NCBI RefSeq assembly: GCF_040545925.1
Contig: NZ_JBEPMX010000010.1
Location: forward strand, 1-64,000
From: Alkalibacillus flavidus
Lineage (GTDB): Bacteria > Bacillota > Bacilli > Bacillales > Alkalibacillaceae
Length of the DNA: 64,000 nucleotides
Direction: 5' to 3'
The notes under the pieces are model-generated. The model ran no database searches, was not told where the DNA came from, and saw only the letters and a program-made list of their open reading frames with translations. The position numbers and the translations under genes are program-made. Shown one piece after another: positions 41,863 through 50,734 of this stretch (its first letter is position 1; every line of letters begins with the position of its first letter).

Positions 41863-42035
41863 GAGAACACTTCCTTTGCTGTAATTAATGTTTCGATTTG
41901 AATTGTAGCAGAGGGGATTTATTAGTACAAGCCAAAACACCGAATGAAAATGAAATGTAATATGATTGTTATAGAGTGTTATATAGCTATAATTTCGTGT
42001 GAATTAATTTATTTTGCTTTTTTTATAGTTTAGGG

Positions 42036-42064
42036 TTGCAATTTTCCTCAAAAGCGTGTATATT
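42036..42064 (+). promoter_or_regulatory. csp promoter with long leader
   Basis: TTGCAA (42036-42041) and TATATT (42059-42064) are spaced 17 bp. The transcript would carry a leader of about 105 bases before the csp start, as is common in cold-shock genes where the leader RNA changes fold with temperature. Confidence 0.7.
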
Positions 42065-42174
42065 AAGAGTTGAACAAATGATTGATATCGATGATTACTG
42101 AAAGGCCTCTCTTAATTGATGTCGAAAGTAACGAGATTCAATTTTTGTCAACACAATTAAGGAGGTCATTTAAT

Positions 42175-42372
42175 ATGACAGGTACAGTAAAATGGTTTAA
42201 CTCAGAAAAAGGTTTCGGATTTATCGAGCGCCAAGACGGTGACGATGTATTCGTACACTTCTCAGCAATTCAAGCTGAAGGCTTCAAAACATTAGAAGAC
42301 GGCCAAAACGTTGAATTCGAAATCGTTGAAGGCGACCGTGGACCACAAGCAGCAAACGTTGTTGCTCAATAA
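42175..42372 (+). CDS. csp: Cold shock protein
   Basis: A 65-residue CspA/CspB-type single-strand nucleic acid binding protein. RNP1 KGFGFIE and RNP2 VFVHFSA are intact, and the start is GTVKWFNSEKGF. It acts as an RNA chaperone. AAGGAGG precedes the ATG at 42175; the upstream open frame is the untranslated leader. It has its own promoter and terminator. Confidence 0.97.
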   Translation: MTGTVKWFNSEKGFGFIERQDGDDVFVHFSAIQAEGFKTLEDGQNVEFEIVEGDRGPQAANVVAQ

Positions 42373-42385
42373 TAAACGTTAACCA

Positions 42386-42419
42386 AAAGACGCGTAGCTT
42401 AGGCTACGCGTCTTTTTTT
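42386..42419 (+). terminator. csp terminator
   Basis: A 10-bp perfect GC-rich stem (42389-42398 with 42403-42412, four-base loop) is followed by seven T. Confidence 0.9.
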
Positions 42420-42518
42420 ATATGATGGCTTCTAGCTATAAGTGCCATATTTATGTTTTTTGTAGTGTAAATAAGGGTACTGAGCTGTAACGGATTTGAA
42501 AAAAGGGAGGCGTTTTTT

Positions 42519-42827
42519 ATGCGTGATACTTTTAAAAAAGGAATGTCATTAGGTTTCGGTTTAGCGCAAGCGAGTAAAGAGCAAATTGATAAAGCACTCG
42601 ATGAGATGTATGACAAAGGTGAATTGTCCAAATCTGAGATAACAAATTTATTAAATGAACTACGCGAAAAAGGTGAACAACGACAAGAACAAGTCGATCA
42701 AAAGATTCAAGATATACTAAAAGAACGGTTACATGAAATAAATGTGCCGACCCGCGAAGACTATGATGCATTAGAACAACGAATCGCCGCTCTTGAAGCG
42801 AGACATAACTCAGATGAAGAATCTTGA
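42519..42827 (+). CDS. Phasin-like coiled-coil protein
   Basis: A 102-residue helical protein. A short amphipathic start (FKKGMSLGFGLAQASKEQID) is followed by long heptad-rich helices and a C-terminal coil (LEQRIAALEARH), as in the small phasin/PhaF-like proteins annotated as polyhydroxyalkanoate granule associated. No PHA genes are nearby. It sits 22 bp before the UbiB-like kinase gene, a pairing that suggests a shared role at membranes or lipid surfaces. GGGAGG precedes the ATG. Confidence 0.75.
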   Translation: MRDTFKKGMSLGFGLAQASKEQIDKALDEMYDKGELSKSEITNLLNELREKGEQRQEQVDQKIQDILKERLHEINVPTREDYDALEQRIAALEARHNSDEES

Positions 42828-42849
42828 ACATAAATGAGGAGGGAAAGAT

Positions 42850-44529
42850 ATGATCAGTAAACGAATGAAGCATATGCGACGATACCGCCAAATTGCAGCG
42901 GCTCTAGCGCGAAATGGATTTGGATATTTCGTCAAAGAAGTCGGGCTTGATCAAGTATTTTCCCTTCCTCGTCGTGTGTATGTGAATCAACGTCATGAAG
43001 AAACGTCCAAACAATTAGGTCGGCGTCTGAGATCATTTTTAGAAGAATTAGGACCGACATTTATTAAAGTCGGCCAAGTGGCGAGCATGCGCCCTGACTT
43101 GTTTCCTGATGATATCATCGAAGAATTATCCTCATTACAAGATGAGCTAGACCCGTTTTCTTATGAAGACGTGCAAGCAATTGTTAGACAAGATTTTGGA
43201 GCAGACGTTGAAGAATTATTTGCTTCATTTGACCGCGAACCACTCGGTGCAGCGTCAATCGGCCAAGTTCACAAAGCGCAACTGAAGACGGGTGAACATG
43301 TGGCAGTGAAAGTTCGTCGACCTGGAGTCTATGAGCAAATACATACAGACCTTGAGATATTAGAAGAATTAGCGAAGAGAGCTGAAAAGCGATTCGACTG
43401 GGCAACACAATATCAAGTGACAGGTGTGCTAGAGGAATTTAAGCGAGCGATTATGGATGAATTAGATTATGAAACAGAAGGGCTTAATGCCGACTTAATG
43501 CGTAAACAATTTCAAGATTGGTCGTCGATCATCATTCCAACAATTTATTGGGATTACTCATCCAAACAAGTGTTGACGATGGAGTTTGTAGAGGGATATA
43601 AGCTTGATGAAGTAGATGACATGAAAGCACAAGGATTTGATTGTGATACGATAGCTGAGACGATGATCCAAGCCCTTTATCATCAAATTTTTAAAGATGG
43701 TTTATTTCATGCTGATCCACATCAAGGCAATTTCTTCATTACCGAAAACCAATCCATTGCTCTAATGGACTTTGGTTTAGTAGGGCGATTGTCGCGCGAT
43801 ATGAAAAGCCATCTTGCGTCACTCTTTATTGGTGTTGTTAGACAAGATGCGAAAAGCATTGTTAAGACCATTAAGAAGATGGGGATTACGCCTGATGATT
43901 TAGATGAGGATTCCTTGAGACGGGATATCGAACAAGTGATGGTGAAATATTATGATGTGCCACTTAAAGATATTAGTCTAGGCGAATCGATCACAGATTT
44001 ATATCAAATTGCACAAGAATATCAGATCTATATACAACCCGATTTATCATTAGTAGGTAAAACGATGTTTACGATGGAAAATGTTATTGAAACACTAGCA
44101 CCTGATATCAATATGATAGAAGTCGCCGAGCCGTATGGAAAAGATCTGTTGCGGCAAAAGTATAACCCGAAACGAGCGGCTGAAAAACTGGTTGATCAAC
44201 TTGGTGAGTATGCTGATGCAGCAGAAGATTTACCAGAAGTCTTGCAAGAAATCAATGCGATAGCGAAGAAGCGAAAAGTGCCGATTGATATTTCGTTTCA
44301 AAAAGAAGATTCTTTTATGCGTAAGTTAGACCAAGTGAGTAATCGTTTATCATTTAGTATTGTTTTGTTGTCGTTCAGTCTTATTATGGTGGGCCTGATG
44401 GTCGGATCTGCCTTAAGTCAACAACACTCGATGGTGTGGAATATTCCCGCGATAGAAATTGGTTTTGTTATCGCGTTATTAATGTTTTTATGGATGATAT
44501 ATTCGATATTCCGATCAGGAAGGTTTTAA
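42850..44529 (+). CDS. UbiB/ABC1/ADCK family atypical kinase
   Basis: A 559-residue member of the UbiB family. The hallmark KxGQ helix (LGPTFIKVGQVASMRPDLFP), Ala-rich nucleotide loop (PLGAASIGQVHKA), VKVRRPG lysine strand, FHADPHQGNFF catalytic loop and LMDFGLVGRL metal motif are present. Two membrane helices close the C-terminus. UbiB proteins support quinone and lipid metabolism; this organism's likely quinone is menaquinone, so the exact role is open. AGGAGGG precedes the ATG. Operon with the phasin-like gene. Confidence 0.92.
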   Translation: MISKRMKHMRRYRQIAAALARNGFGYFVKEVGLDQVFSLPRRVYVNQRHEETSKQLGRRLRSFLEELGPTFIKVGQVASMRPDLFPDDIIEELSSLQDELDPFSYEDVQAIVRQDFGADVEELFASFDREPLGAASIGQVHKAQLKTGEHVAVKVRRPGVYEQIHTDLEILEELAKRAEKRFDWATQYQVTGVLEEFKRAIMDELDYETEGLNADLMRKQFQDWSSIIIPTIYWDYSSKQVLTMEFVEGYKLDEVDDMKAQGFDCDTIAETMIQALYHQIFKDGLFHADPHQGNFFITENQSIALMDFGLVGRLSRDMKSHLASLFIGVVRQDAKSIVKTIKKMGITPDDLDEDSLRRDIEQVMVKYYDVPLKDISLGESITDLYQIAQEYQIYIQPDLSLVGKTMFTMENVIETLAPDINMIEVAEPYGKDLLRQKYNPKRAAEKLVDQLGEYADAAEDLPEVLQEINAIAKKRKVPIDISFQKEDSFMRKLDQVSNRLSFSIVLLSFSLIMVGLMVGSALSQQHSMVWNIPAIEIGFVIALLMFLWMIYSIFRSGRF

Positions 44530-44540
44530 TCCCTTCCTGA

Positions 44541-45752
44541 TTATTTTGATTCGACTTCGGTTAATATATTCGGCAGGTCGTTTGTCTGTTGTAACGCGTT
44601 TAAAACCGTTAGCCATTTAAATGCAGACGTTCTCGGGTTGAAGAATTGAAAGCGATAAAAGGTGTCATCCATTAGAAAATCGAGTTTGTGGTGAAAGTGA
44701 ACGTTTAACCCCTCGACCTTATCAATTGGAAATTTTAGTTTGTTATTTTGATAAGTAAAGACTAAGTTCCCCTCGTGATAATGCAATGAACCACGGTGAA
44801 TGTGTTGAAAGGGATCACGTTTGTGTGATACATAAAGGTCAACGTGATCAGATAAATCATTAATAACTTTTTGTCGCTTTTCTTCTATCATGGCGTTATA
44901 AACGTGTGATTGTTGCCACGCATTCCATTCAGCAGGTGTTCTGAAATGAGTAGCAGGTGAAAATGTACCGTACTCTGTATATTTCTCTGTGTATCGACAT
45001 TGTTCACATATGAATTGATGACGATCAGACGTCAAATGACCGATTGAATGACATGACGGACACATAAACAAGAGTCGCTCTAAATACTCAGCTAAGTTGT
45101 TTCCTTTATACGAATATTGTTTCGATGCTTGCCATTTTGCCTCATCATGATTAAGAGCTTTACTTATACCTTTGTGAATCGATTCGACTGAATTTTTTCT
45201 GATATCGTCTGCATCCCACAACTGTTTGTACTCAATGTCAATTTGCCCTTTACGGTGATGCTCCGCCCAGCGTGGGTGACTTAAATGCCCGCCTTTGATT
45301 GTTGCTGTTACCACTGGGATCTGAAGTTTTTTAATTAATTTCGAAGTTGAATATGTTAACGGTTCTGTTTGGCCATCCCAATTACGATTCCCTTCAGGAA
45401 ATATACAAATGACACGGCCGTGCTGTTTGGCTTTTATAACGCTTCGAATCGTTTTCGTGTCATTATAAAATTTCGTTTTCCGTATGGCACCTGTATAATC
45501 AAGAATTCGTCTCAGAAGGGGATTGCGAAATAATGGCTCACCCGCGATGAAACACATCGGCTCCTTCACATAACTGTTTAATATTAATGGGTCCCAATTG
45601 TTCACATGATTAGATACAACGAGGTAAGGTGGTTTTAAGCCGATAGTATCATTTCGTTCGACATGAATGGATGAACGTTTGTTTAAGAACCATTTAATCG
45701 GTTGGATTAATATATTTTTCATGATTGGATTCGGTTTTCGTTCGATGCTCAT
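44541..45752 (-). CDS. PlsC-type acyltransferase with C-terminal zinc ribbon
   Basis: A 403-residue protein. The first half is a PlsC/LPLAT acyltransferase with the HX4D catalytic motif in SNHVNNWDP and FPEGNRNWDG as the acceptor site. Around residues 245-270 is a CxxC pair set (CPSCHSIGH and CEQCRYTEKY) forming a zinc ribbon, then about 130 residues that I do not recognise. The fusion is unlike the short PlsC enzymes. The ATG at 45752 behind GGAGG is used; an upstream extension of 43 codons is AT-rich and lacks a start signal. Acyl acceptor unknown. Confidence 0.82.
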   Translation of the reverse strand: MSIERKPNPIMKNILIQPIKWFLNKRSSIHVERNDTIGLKPPYLVVSNHVNNWDPLILNSYVKEPMCFIAGEPLFRNPLLRRILDYTGAIRKTKFYNDTKTIRSVIKAKQHGRVICIFPEGNRNWDGQTEPLTYSTSKLIKKLQIPVVTATIKGGHLSHPRWAEHHRKGQIDIEYKQLWDADDIRKNSVESIHKGISKALNHDEAKWQASKQYSYKGNNLAEYLERLLFMCPSCHSIGHLTSDRHQFICEQCRYTEKYTEYGTFSPATHFRTPAEWNAWQQSHVYNAMIEEKRQKVINDLSDHVDLYVSHKRDPFQHIHRGSLHYHEGNLVFTYQNNKLKFPIDKVEGLNVHFHHKLDFLMDDTFYRFQFFNPRTSAFKWLTVLNALQQTNDLPNILTEVESK

Positions 45753-45973
45753 GAAGTTGTGCCTCCAATTAAAAATCATTATACATATTGTAGCAGATTT
45801 GAAGTTGGTTTTAATGGATATGGATAGATATTTTATACATAGATATTGATAGAGTAACGAAAAGTTGTAGGAATATGTCATTTTACGACGATAATTCTGA
45901 TATATTGATAGTCATTTTGTCATATATGTATTAAAATGATGTTATACGTCATGTTCGAGAGTGGGGAAATCAT

Positions 45974-48025
45974 ATGGATGTTATGGACTTTCATCTAATC
46001 ATGACTGTCACCGTTAAAGGGACATATGATTTGTTTTTAGTTAGTTTATCAATCGTTATTGCTATTATCGCTGCGTATGCGGCGTTGTCATTAAACGAAC
46101 GACTTTATCACAGTGGGTTAATTCATCCGTATTTTTGGATTGGATTGGCTTCCTTAACAATGGGTGTTGGCATTTGGTCAATGCACTTTATAGGCATGAG
46201 TGCTTATCAATTAAACGTTCCAATGACGTATGATACAGCGATCACGATTTTGTCGGTCGCTCCTGCTGTTATCGCATTGTTGATTGCCTTCTGGATGGTC
46301 TATTACCGTAAACGCAAATTCAGACATATTGTACTAGCTTCGATGCTGATCGGAATAGGAATTGCTACGATGCATTTTACTGGCATGGAAGCGATGGTCG
46401 TCGCTAATGCAACGATGCAGTACCATGCTGGTTTTGTAATATTATCTGTGTTAGTTGCGATTGTCATAGCGTTTATTGCGTTGTTAATATTAATTAACCA
46501 GCCAGATAAGATGCCTTTTTGGAGTAAGATGATTATCGCTATATTACTTGGTTTAGGTGTTTCAAGCATGCACTACACAGGTATGTATGCTACGACCTTC
46601 GAAATGAATGAGTCCCTTGTAGGAAAGTACGAAGCCAAAGGACCGATGGGCATATTAATTGCGAGCATTACCATGGGTATATTAGGGATTGTGTTGTTTT
46701 CGATGTTTAGCACCATTTTTGATCGTCAATTGAAGCGTCGCTTAGAGTTGTATGATCCATTAACGAATTTGCCCAATCGAAAAGTGTTCAATCAACAAAT
46801 CGCTCAGTATAAGAGTATGAATGAAGTGGGCCTTGCGATTGTGCATTTACATGATTTAGACACGATTAATAATAAATATAGTTACCAACAGGGCGATGAA
46901 ACGATCAAAATCCTCGTTGAATTAGTGAAACAAGCGTACCGGAAACATTTTTCACGACGCGAGTTTTTGGTCTATCGTATTAGTAATCAGAAAATTGGTA
47001 TCGTCGTTAACGAATATTCGATTGTGAAGAAGATGCAACATTTCTCAAGTGACTTAATTCATTTATGTCAAAGTGAAAATATGGCAGGCTTAAATATTAG
47101 TGTCGCCTTAGCAGCTAAGCCGAAGACAGCGAAACAGACTATTGAACTTATCGACCAAGCCTATGCAGTGATCAATATGCATGGTGAAGAATTAATTAAT
47201 GATTACGCCATGTTTAAAGACAAAACCCATAAAGAAGGTTTACGTGATAAACTCATTGAACGTCTCCGTTTAATCGAATACGATGAGGAGTTTGTAGTGA
47301 AATATCAACCGAAAATATCGAATATACACCATGATTTCGTCGGCGTTGAGGCACTCATACGTTGGAACGATGACCAGCTCGGTTTTATACCCCCGAACCA
47401 ATTCATACCAGTTGCCGAAAAAACAGGCGAGATTCATCCGATTACGATATGGTTGATTGAGCATGTGTGTAAGCAAATTAAAGAATGGCAGGTAGCAGGT
47501 TTTAATGTTGGAAAAGTCGCGATTAATTTATCGAACCGGACTTTGACTGAAGATACGTTTGTTGTCGATGTTGAAAATATAATTAATCGCTACCAAGTCG
47601 ACCCGAGCTTATTAGAATTTGAAATTACCGAATCAAGTATTATTGATGATGAAAAGATCGCATTAATGACAGTGAAAAGCTTACGCGAACTCGGAGCGAC
47701 GATCGCGTTAGATGACTTTGGTACAGGCTTTTCATCGCTTACGTACTTAAGAAAACTGCCGATCGACAAAATGAAGATCGATAAATCATTTTTAGATGGC
47801 ATAGTAGAAGATTCTTTAGCACAGCAGTTTCTAGCGGATGTGATTAACTTAGGTTCGACGCTATCATTAGGTGTTGTCGTTGAAGGGGTTGAAAATGAAG
47901 AAGAACTCAATATTATTGGCCAAACATCTGCTGACGAAATTCAAGGATTTTATTTCGGTAAGCCAATGTCATCTGACGAATTAATAAGTTGGGATACCTC
48001 GTACAACGAAAAAATATTAAATTAA
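45974..48025 (+). CDS. MHYT-GGDEF-EAL protein, probable c-di-GMP phosphodiesterase
   Basis: A 683-residue membrane signalling protein. Residues 1-245 form an MHYT sensor with three repeats of the motif (SMHFIGM, TMHFTGM, SMHYTGM) on seven helices, thought to bind a metal and sense a gas or redox state. A GGDEF domain follows (DPLTNLPNRKVFNQQI) whose active site is replaced by ISNQKIG, so it should not make c-di-GMP. The EAL domain keeps GVEALIRWN, EFEITESS, LDDFGTGFSSL, KIDKSF, VVEGVE and QGFYFGKP, so hydrolysis is expected. GTGGGG precedes the ATG. Monocistronic. Confidence 0.92.
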   Translation: MDVMDFHLIMTVTVKGTYDLFLVSLSIVIAIIAAYAALSLNERLYHSGLIHPYFWIGLASLTMGVGIWSMHFIGMSAYQLNVPMTYDTAITILSVAPAVIALLIAFWMVYYRKRKFRHIVLASMLIGIGIATMHFTGMEAMVVANATMQYHAGFVILSVLVAIVIAFIALLILINQPDKMPFWSKMIIAILLGLGVSSMHYTGMYATTFEMNESLVGKYEAKGPMGILIASITMGILGIVLFSMFSTIFDRQLKRRLELYDPLTNLPNRKVFNQQIAQYKSMNEVGLAIVHLHDLDTINNKYSYQQGDETIKILVELVKQAYRKHFSRREFLVYRISNQKIGIVVNEYSIVKKMQHFSSDLIHLCQSENMAGLNISVALAAKPKTAKQTIELIDQAYAVINMHGEELINDYAMFKDKTHKEGLRDKLIERLRLIEYDEEFVVKYQPKISNIHHDFVGVEALIRWNDDQLGFIPPNQFIPVAEKTGEIHPITIWLIEHVCKQIKEWQVAGFNVGKVAINLSNRTLTEDTFVVDVENIINRYQVDPSLLEFEITESSIIDDEKIALMTVKSLRELGATIALDDFGTGFSSLTYLRKLPIDKMKIDKSFLDGIVEDSLAQQFLADVINLGSTLSLGVVVEGVENEEELNIIGQTSADEIQGFYFGKPMSSDELISWDTSYNEKILN

Positions 48026-48103
48026 TATAATAAATTATGCATGAATAAGGACGAAAATGGGTATAGCAAACAATAGACTTTCAATATAAAGGAGTGGTTA
48101 AAC

Positions 48104-48520
48104 ATGAGTCATTTATTTACAACAAAAGCTACAGCTAAAGGCGGCCGCGGAGGTCATGTTACATCTGAAGATGGTGTGATTGACTTAAACGTTGTCATGC
48201 CAACTGAAAATACAGATGAGACAGGGACAAACCCTGAACAATTATTTGCAGCAGGTTATGCAGCTTGCTATGATGGTGCGCTTAACTTAGTCGCGAAAAA
48301 TCAAAAGAAAGACATTGATTCAACAACTCACGGCGAAGTTAGCTTCATGAAAGATGAAGCGGACGGTGGCTTTAAAGTTGGCGTGAAACTTATTTCTGAA
48401 ATCAGCGGTGTATCACAAGATGAAGCAGACGAATTGATGCAAGAAGCTCACAAAGTGTGCCCATATTCTAAAGCAACGCGTGGCAACATTGAAGTTGAGT
48501 TAGAAGCAGTGGTTAAATAA
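48104..48520 (+). CDS. ohr: Organic hydroperoxide resistance protein
   Basis: A 138-residue Ohr/OsmC family peroxidase. The two reactive cysteines are C55 (AAGYAACYDGAL) and C119 (AHKVCPYSKATRGN), which reduce organic hydroperoxides with dithiol cofactors. It has normal Ohr length and an AAAGGAG ribosome binding site. No OhrR regulator gene is adjacent. Followed directly by a terminator. Confidence 0.95.
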   Translation: MSHLFTTKATAKGGRGGHVTSEDGVIDLNVVMPTENTDETGTNPEQLFAAGYAACYDGALNLVAKNQKKDIDSTTHGEVSFMKDEADGGFKVGVKLISEISGVSQDEADELMQEAHKVCPYSKATRGNIEVELEAVVK

Positions 48521-48530
48521 TAACCGAGTT

Positions 48531-48570
48531 AAAAAACAGCAACGGCGATTTGGCCGTTGCTGTTTTTTTT
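48531..48570 (+). terminator. ohr terminator
   Basis: A perfect stem (aacagcaacgg, 48535-48545, with 48553-48563) is followed by eight T. Confidence 0.9.
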
Positions 48571-48582
48571 GTGCGTTTGATG

Positions 48583-48712
48583 CAACGAATGAAGAAGTTG
48601 ATTCAACACTTTGTTCATTTGAATCAAGCGCTACAAAAAGTGATTCAAGCAATATGGAATGTGGCTCAAGTAAACGAAAAGTTGAATCAAACAATGTTGG
48701 TGCACCAACAAA
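48583..48712. repeat. Decayed tandem repeat of about 21 bp
   Basis: About six diverged units, each built around gttgattcaa / ttgaatcaag / gtgattcaag / gtggctcaag / gttgaatcaa, recur every 20-22 bp. The tract fills the space between the ohr terminator and the terminator of the 3D-domain gene. No start signals accompany any frame. It looks like an older relative in form, not in sequence, of the array at 121-225. Confidence 0.65.
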
Positions 48713-48741
48713 AAAACCAGTTAAGTACCGAACTTAACTGG
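48710..48741 (-). terminator. Terminator of the 3D-domain gene
   Basis: On the minus strand a 9-bp stem (complement of 48717-48725 and 48733-48741) is followed by seven T. Confidence 0.85.
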
Positions 48742-48749
48742 CTTCAATA

Positions 48750-49403
48750 TTAGTATTCAAGAATTTTTACTTGAACTTGGCGGCGGCCAAATCGAAATGC
48801 TTCGTCTTCACTTGGAATGAAGACATCAATCCGATTGCCTTTAATGTCACCACCAATGTCTCCAGCTACAGCTGTGCCATAACCTTCAACCCAAACTGTC
48901 GCGCCTAATGGAATAACGTTAGGGTCAACAGCAATCACTTTTTGATTAGGATTGGCTCTTAAATCAATCCCTGTATACGTCGTGCCGCTACAACCATCAC
49001 AATAAGCGGTGTAAGCTGTTGCCTCCATATACATCATTTCCTTCGCGCCTTCTGATTCGCTTACTTGTTGAACATCACCAGATTGCTCATTATTATTAGA
49101 TTGATTATTGCTAGATTGATTGGTGTTGTGTTCACTTGATTGATTGCTTGTGTCATTTGAGCTACTAGATTGTTGGCTTGCTACTGCTGTTTTTGGTTCT
49201 GGTTGTGGCTTAATGACGTCGATCGATTTCTTTGCTGTTAACTCTGTTGAAATCGCTTGGTATTCATTGTTAATAACTGACTCTGATTTATCTGTTGACA
49301 TATCTTCGTGTGTGTTTGCCTTCTTTATATCTGAATCAAAAGCCACTAACAGAATGGCGATCAGAATGGCTGCGCCAATCATTAGTAAAATAGTTTTATT
49401 CAT
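48750..49403 (-). CDS. 3D-domain cell-wall protein
   Basis: A 217-residue protein with an N-terminal signal anchor (residues 3-22), a Ser/Asn/Gln-rich linker of about 100 residues, and a C-terminal 3D domain. That domain contains TAYTAYCDGCSGTTYTGIDL, VDPNVIPLGATVWV and GDIGGDIKGNRIDVF with the three conserved aspartates. The 3D domain is a double-psi beta-barrel related to MltA and to stationary-phase survival proteins that remodel peptidoglycan. The ATG at 49403 follows CGGAGG. Monocistronic. Confidence 0.87.
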   Translation of the reverse strand: MNKTILLMIGAAILIAILLVAFDSDIKKANTHEDMSTDKSESVINNEYQAISTELTAKKSIDVIKPQPEPKTAVASQQSSSSNDTSNQSSEHNTNQSSNNQSNNNEQSGDVQQVSESEGAKEMMYMEATAYTAYCDGCSGTTYTGIDLRANPNQKVIAVDPNVIPLGATVWVEGYGTAVAGDIGGDIKGNRIDVFIPSEDEAFRFGRRQVQVKILEY

Positions 49404-49471
49404 GTACATACCTCCGTAAATTAAACAAACTCGCAATAGGACTATGGTTCTTTTTTCAAAGCCCGAGGGCT

Positions 49472-49499
49472 AGTATAACAGTTACACATAACAGGTCAA
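49472..49499 (-). promoter_or_regulatory. Promoter of the 3D-domain gene
   Basis: On the minus strand TTGACC (complement of 49494-49499) and TATACT (complement of 49472-49477) are spaced 16 bp. Two inverted copies of GTTACACA flank the -35 region (49481-49488 and 49519-49526 on the plus strand), which could be an operator. A small GC-rich hairpin (agccc/gggct) lies at the start of the transcript. I looked for a c-di-AMP riboswitch here and did not find one. Confidence 0.55.
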
Positions 49500-49716
49500 T
49501 CTCAATGCTTGGGCAAGTGTGTAACAGTTTCATGACAAGCTTGAAAAGAATCTCAAAATTTTAAACAGACTGATAAACGGTACAATTATGATAAATTTGA
49601 AAAGCGTATAAGCAAGGGTTAAAATAGAGTAAGTGTCAATGGTATAACAAAGGTTAAACTCCGTGTTTGATAGAGAGAAAATCACTATGAAAGATGTTGA
49701 TCGTTAGGGAGGTTAC

Positions 49717-50283
49717 ATGATGAAAGTCGCGCTATTAAACGGGACAATGGTGGGATCTAAGACGAAGGTGTTGTTAGAAGAAGCTGAACATCATTTGAAA
49801 AATATATCGCATGAAATTGAAGTGGAACATATTCATTTAGATCAATACCAAATAGAGTTTGCAGATGGTCGAGCCGTTGAAGAATATGGTGAAGAAACGC
49901 AAACGCTTATCCATCAATTAGAGAAGGCTGATGGTTTCATTATCGCGACCCCTATATTTCAAGGGTCTATACCAGGCGCATTAAAAAACGCACTCGATCT
50001 TGTTTCGCCGCAAGCGATGCGCTATAAACCAGTCGCACTGATGGCTAATGGCGGCACGGTGCAGCATCATTTAGTCATTGAAAATCAATTGAAGCCAATT
50101 TTCGATTATTTCAGATGCTTAATCACACCGAATTATGTGTATACAGACTCGTCGCAGTTTTCCCATACCAATGTTTTAATAGATGAAGACGTTAAACACC
50201 GTATTTATGAATTGGCACGCGTTTTTTCGCATTATTTACCGATGAGTCAAGCTATTAAAAAAGGCGATCACTTATACTCATAA
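49717..50283 (+). CDS. NAD(P)H-dependent FMN reductase family protein
   Basis: A 188-residue flavodoxin-like protein. The phosphate loop LLNGTMVGSKTKVLLE, the PIFQGSIPGALKNALDL flavin motif and a C-terminal ANGGTVQHHLVIENQLKPIF helix region match the SsuE/azoreductase-type NADPH:FMN reductases. It would supply reduced flavin or reduce quinones. GGGAGG precedes the ATG at 49717 (an ATG at 49720 is equally possible). Followed by repeat copy B. Confidence 0.85.
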   Translation: MMKVALLNGTMVGSKTKVLLEEAEHHLKNISHEIEVEHIHLDQYQIEFADGRAVEEYGEETQTLIHQLEKADGFIIATPIFQGSIPGALKNALDLVSPQAMRYKPVALMANGGTVQHHLVIENQLKPIFDYFRCLITPNYVYTDSSQFSHTNVLIDEDVKHRIYELARVFSHYLPMSQAIKKGDHLYS

Positions 50284-50386
50284 CACCATATTGTTTCTTA
50301 CTTTAGGAGGCTTGGACAGAAGTAGATTCGATTTTACAAAAGACGAATGTTTGAACATCGTAATAGTTAAGCACTAATGAAGCAGA

Positions 50387-50690
50387 ATCAAAACACGTAG
50401 ACGCCTGCGGGAACAGCACGCGTCTCGAGACCCCGAGAGATGCACCTGTGTCTTCTAGCAACGCTTCGAAGTAGGCTTTCTCGGTGCAAGTTACAAGGTA
50501 GCTTACTCGATGATGTTGCCTGGCTCGAGCCGTGCCCGCGGTCGACTAAAAACGGTCACGTCCTGCGCCTGCGAGTACTCGGCGCAGAATTAGTCAAGGA
50601 AGCTTATGAAATCCGCTTTTGTGGCCAACGTCGACACTAGACCATCCGGGTCGTCGGAAAGCGTCCACCGTAAACGGATCACACAATCAA
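50387..50690. repeat. Structured intergenic repeat, copy B
   Basis: The first 151 bp (50387-50537) share long identical blocks with copy A at 19915, with small insertions and substitutions. The rest (50538 to about 50690) is different and contains further inverted blocks, including cctgcgcctgcgagtact / actcggcgcag and a tail gaaagcgtccaccg. The left end atcaaaacac is the same as the terminal repeat of copy A, but the matching right-end repeat is absent. It fills the 450-bp space between the flavin reductase and the enoyl-CoA hydratase and has no credible gene. Confidence 0.78.
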
Positions 50691-50734
50691 CAACGTACTT
50701 TAATAATGGATTTGATTAAGCATTTCTAGTGTTG

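Noticed and set aside
41589..41884. Several Leu/Ser/Cys-rich open frames opposite the linker of the SurA-like lipoprotein gene
   Set aside because: They are antisense shadows of the low-complexity N/S/D/E linker and lack start signals.
42082..42174. N-terminal extension of the cold shock protein
   Set aside because: The extension is the untranslated leader; AAGGAGG and the ATG at 42175 give the standard 65-residue protein.
49404..49560. c-di-AMP (ydaO/yuaA) riboswitch or WalR box in front of the 3D-domain gene
   Set aside because: This gene type often has one, but the conserved riboswitch core is not there and no pair of TGTWAH half-sites has the 5-bp spacing required for WalR.
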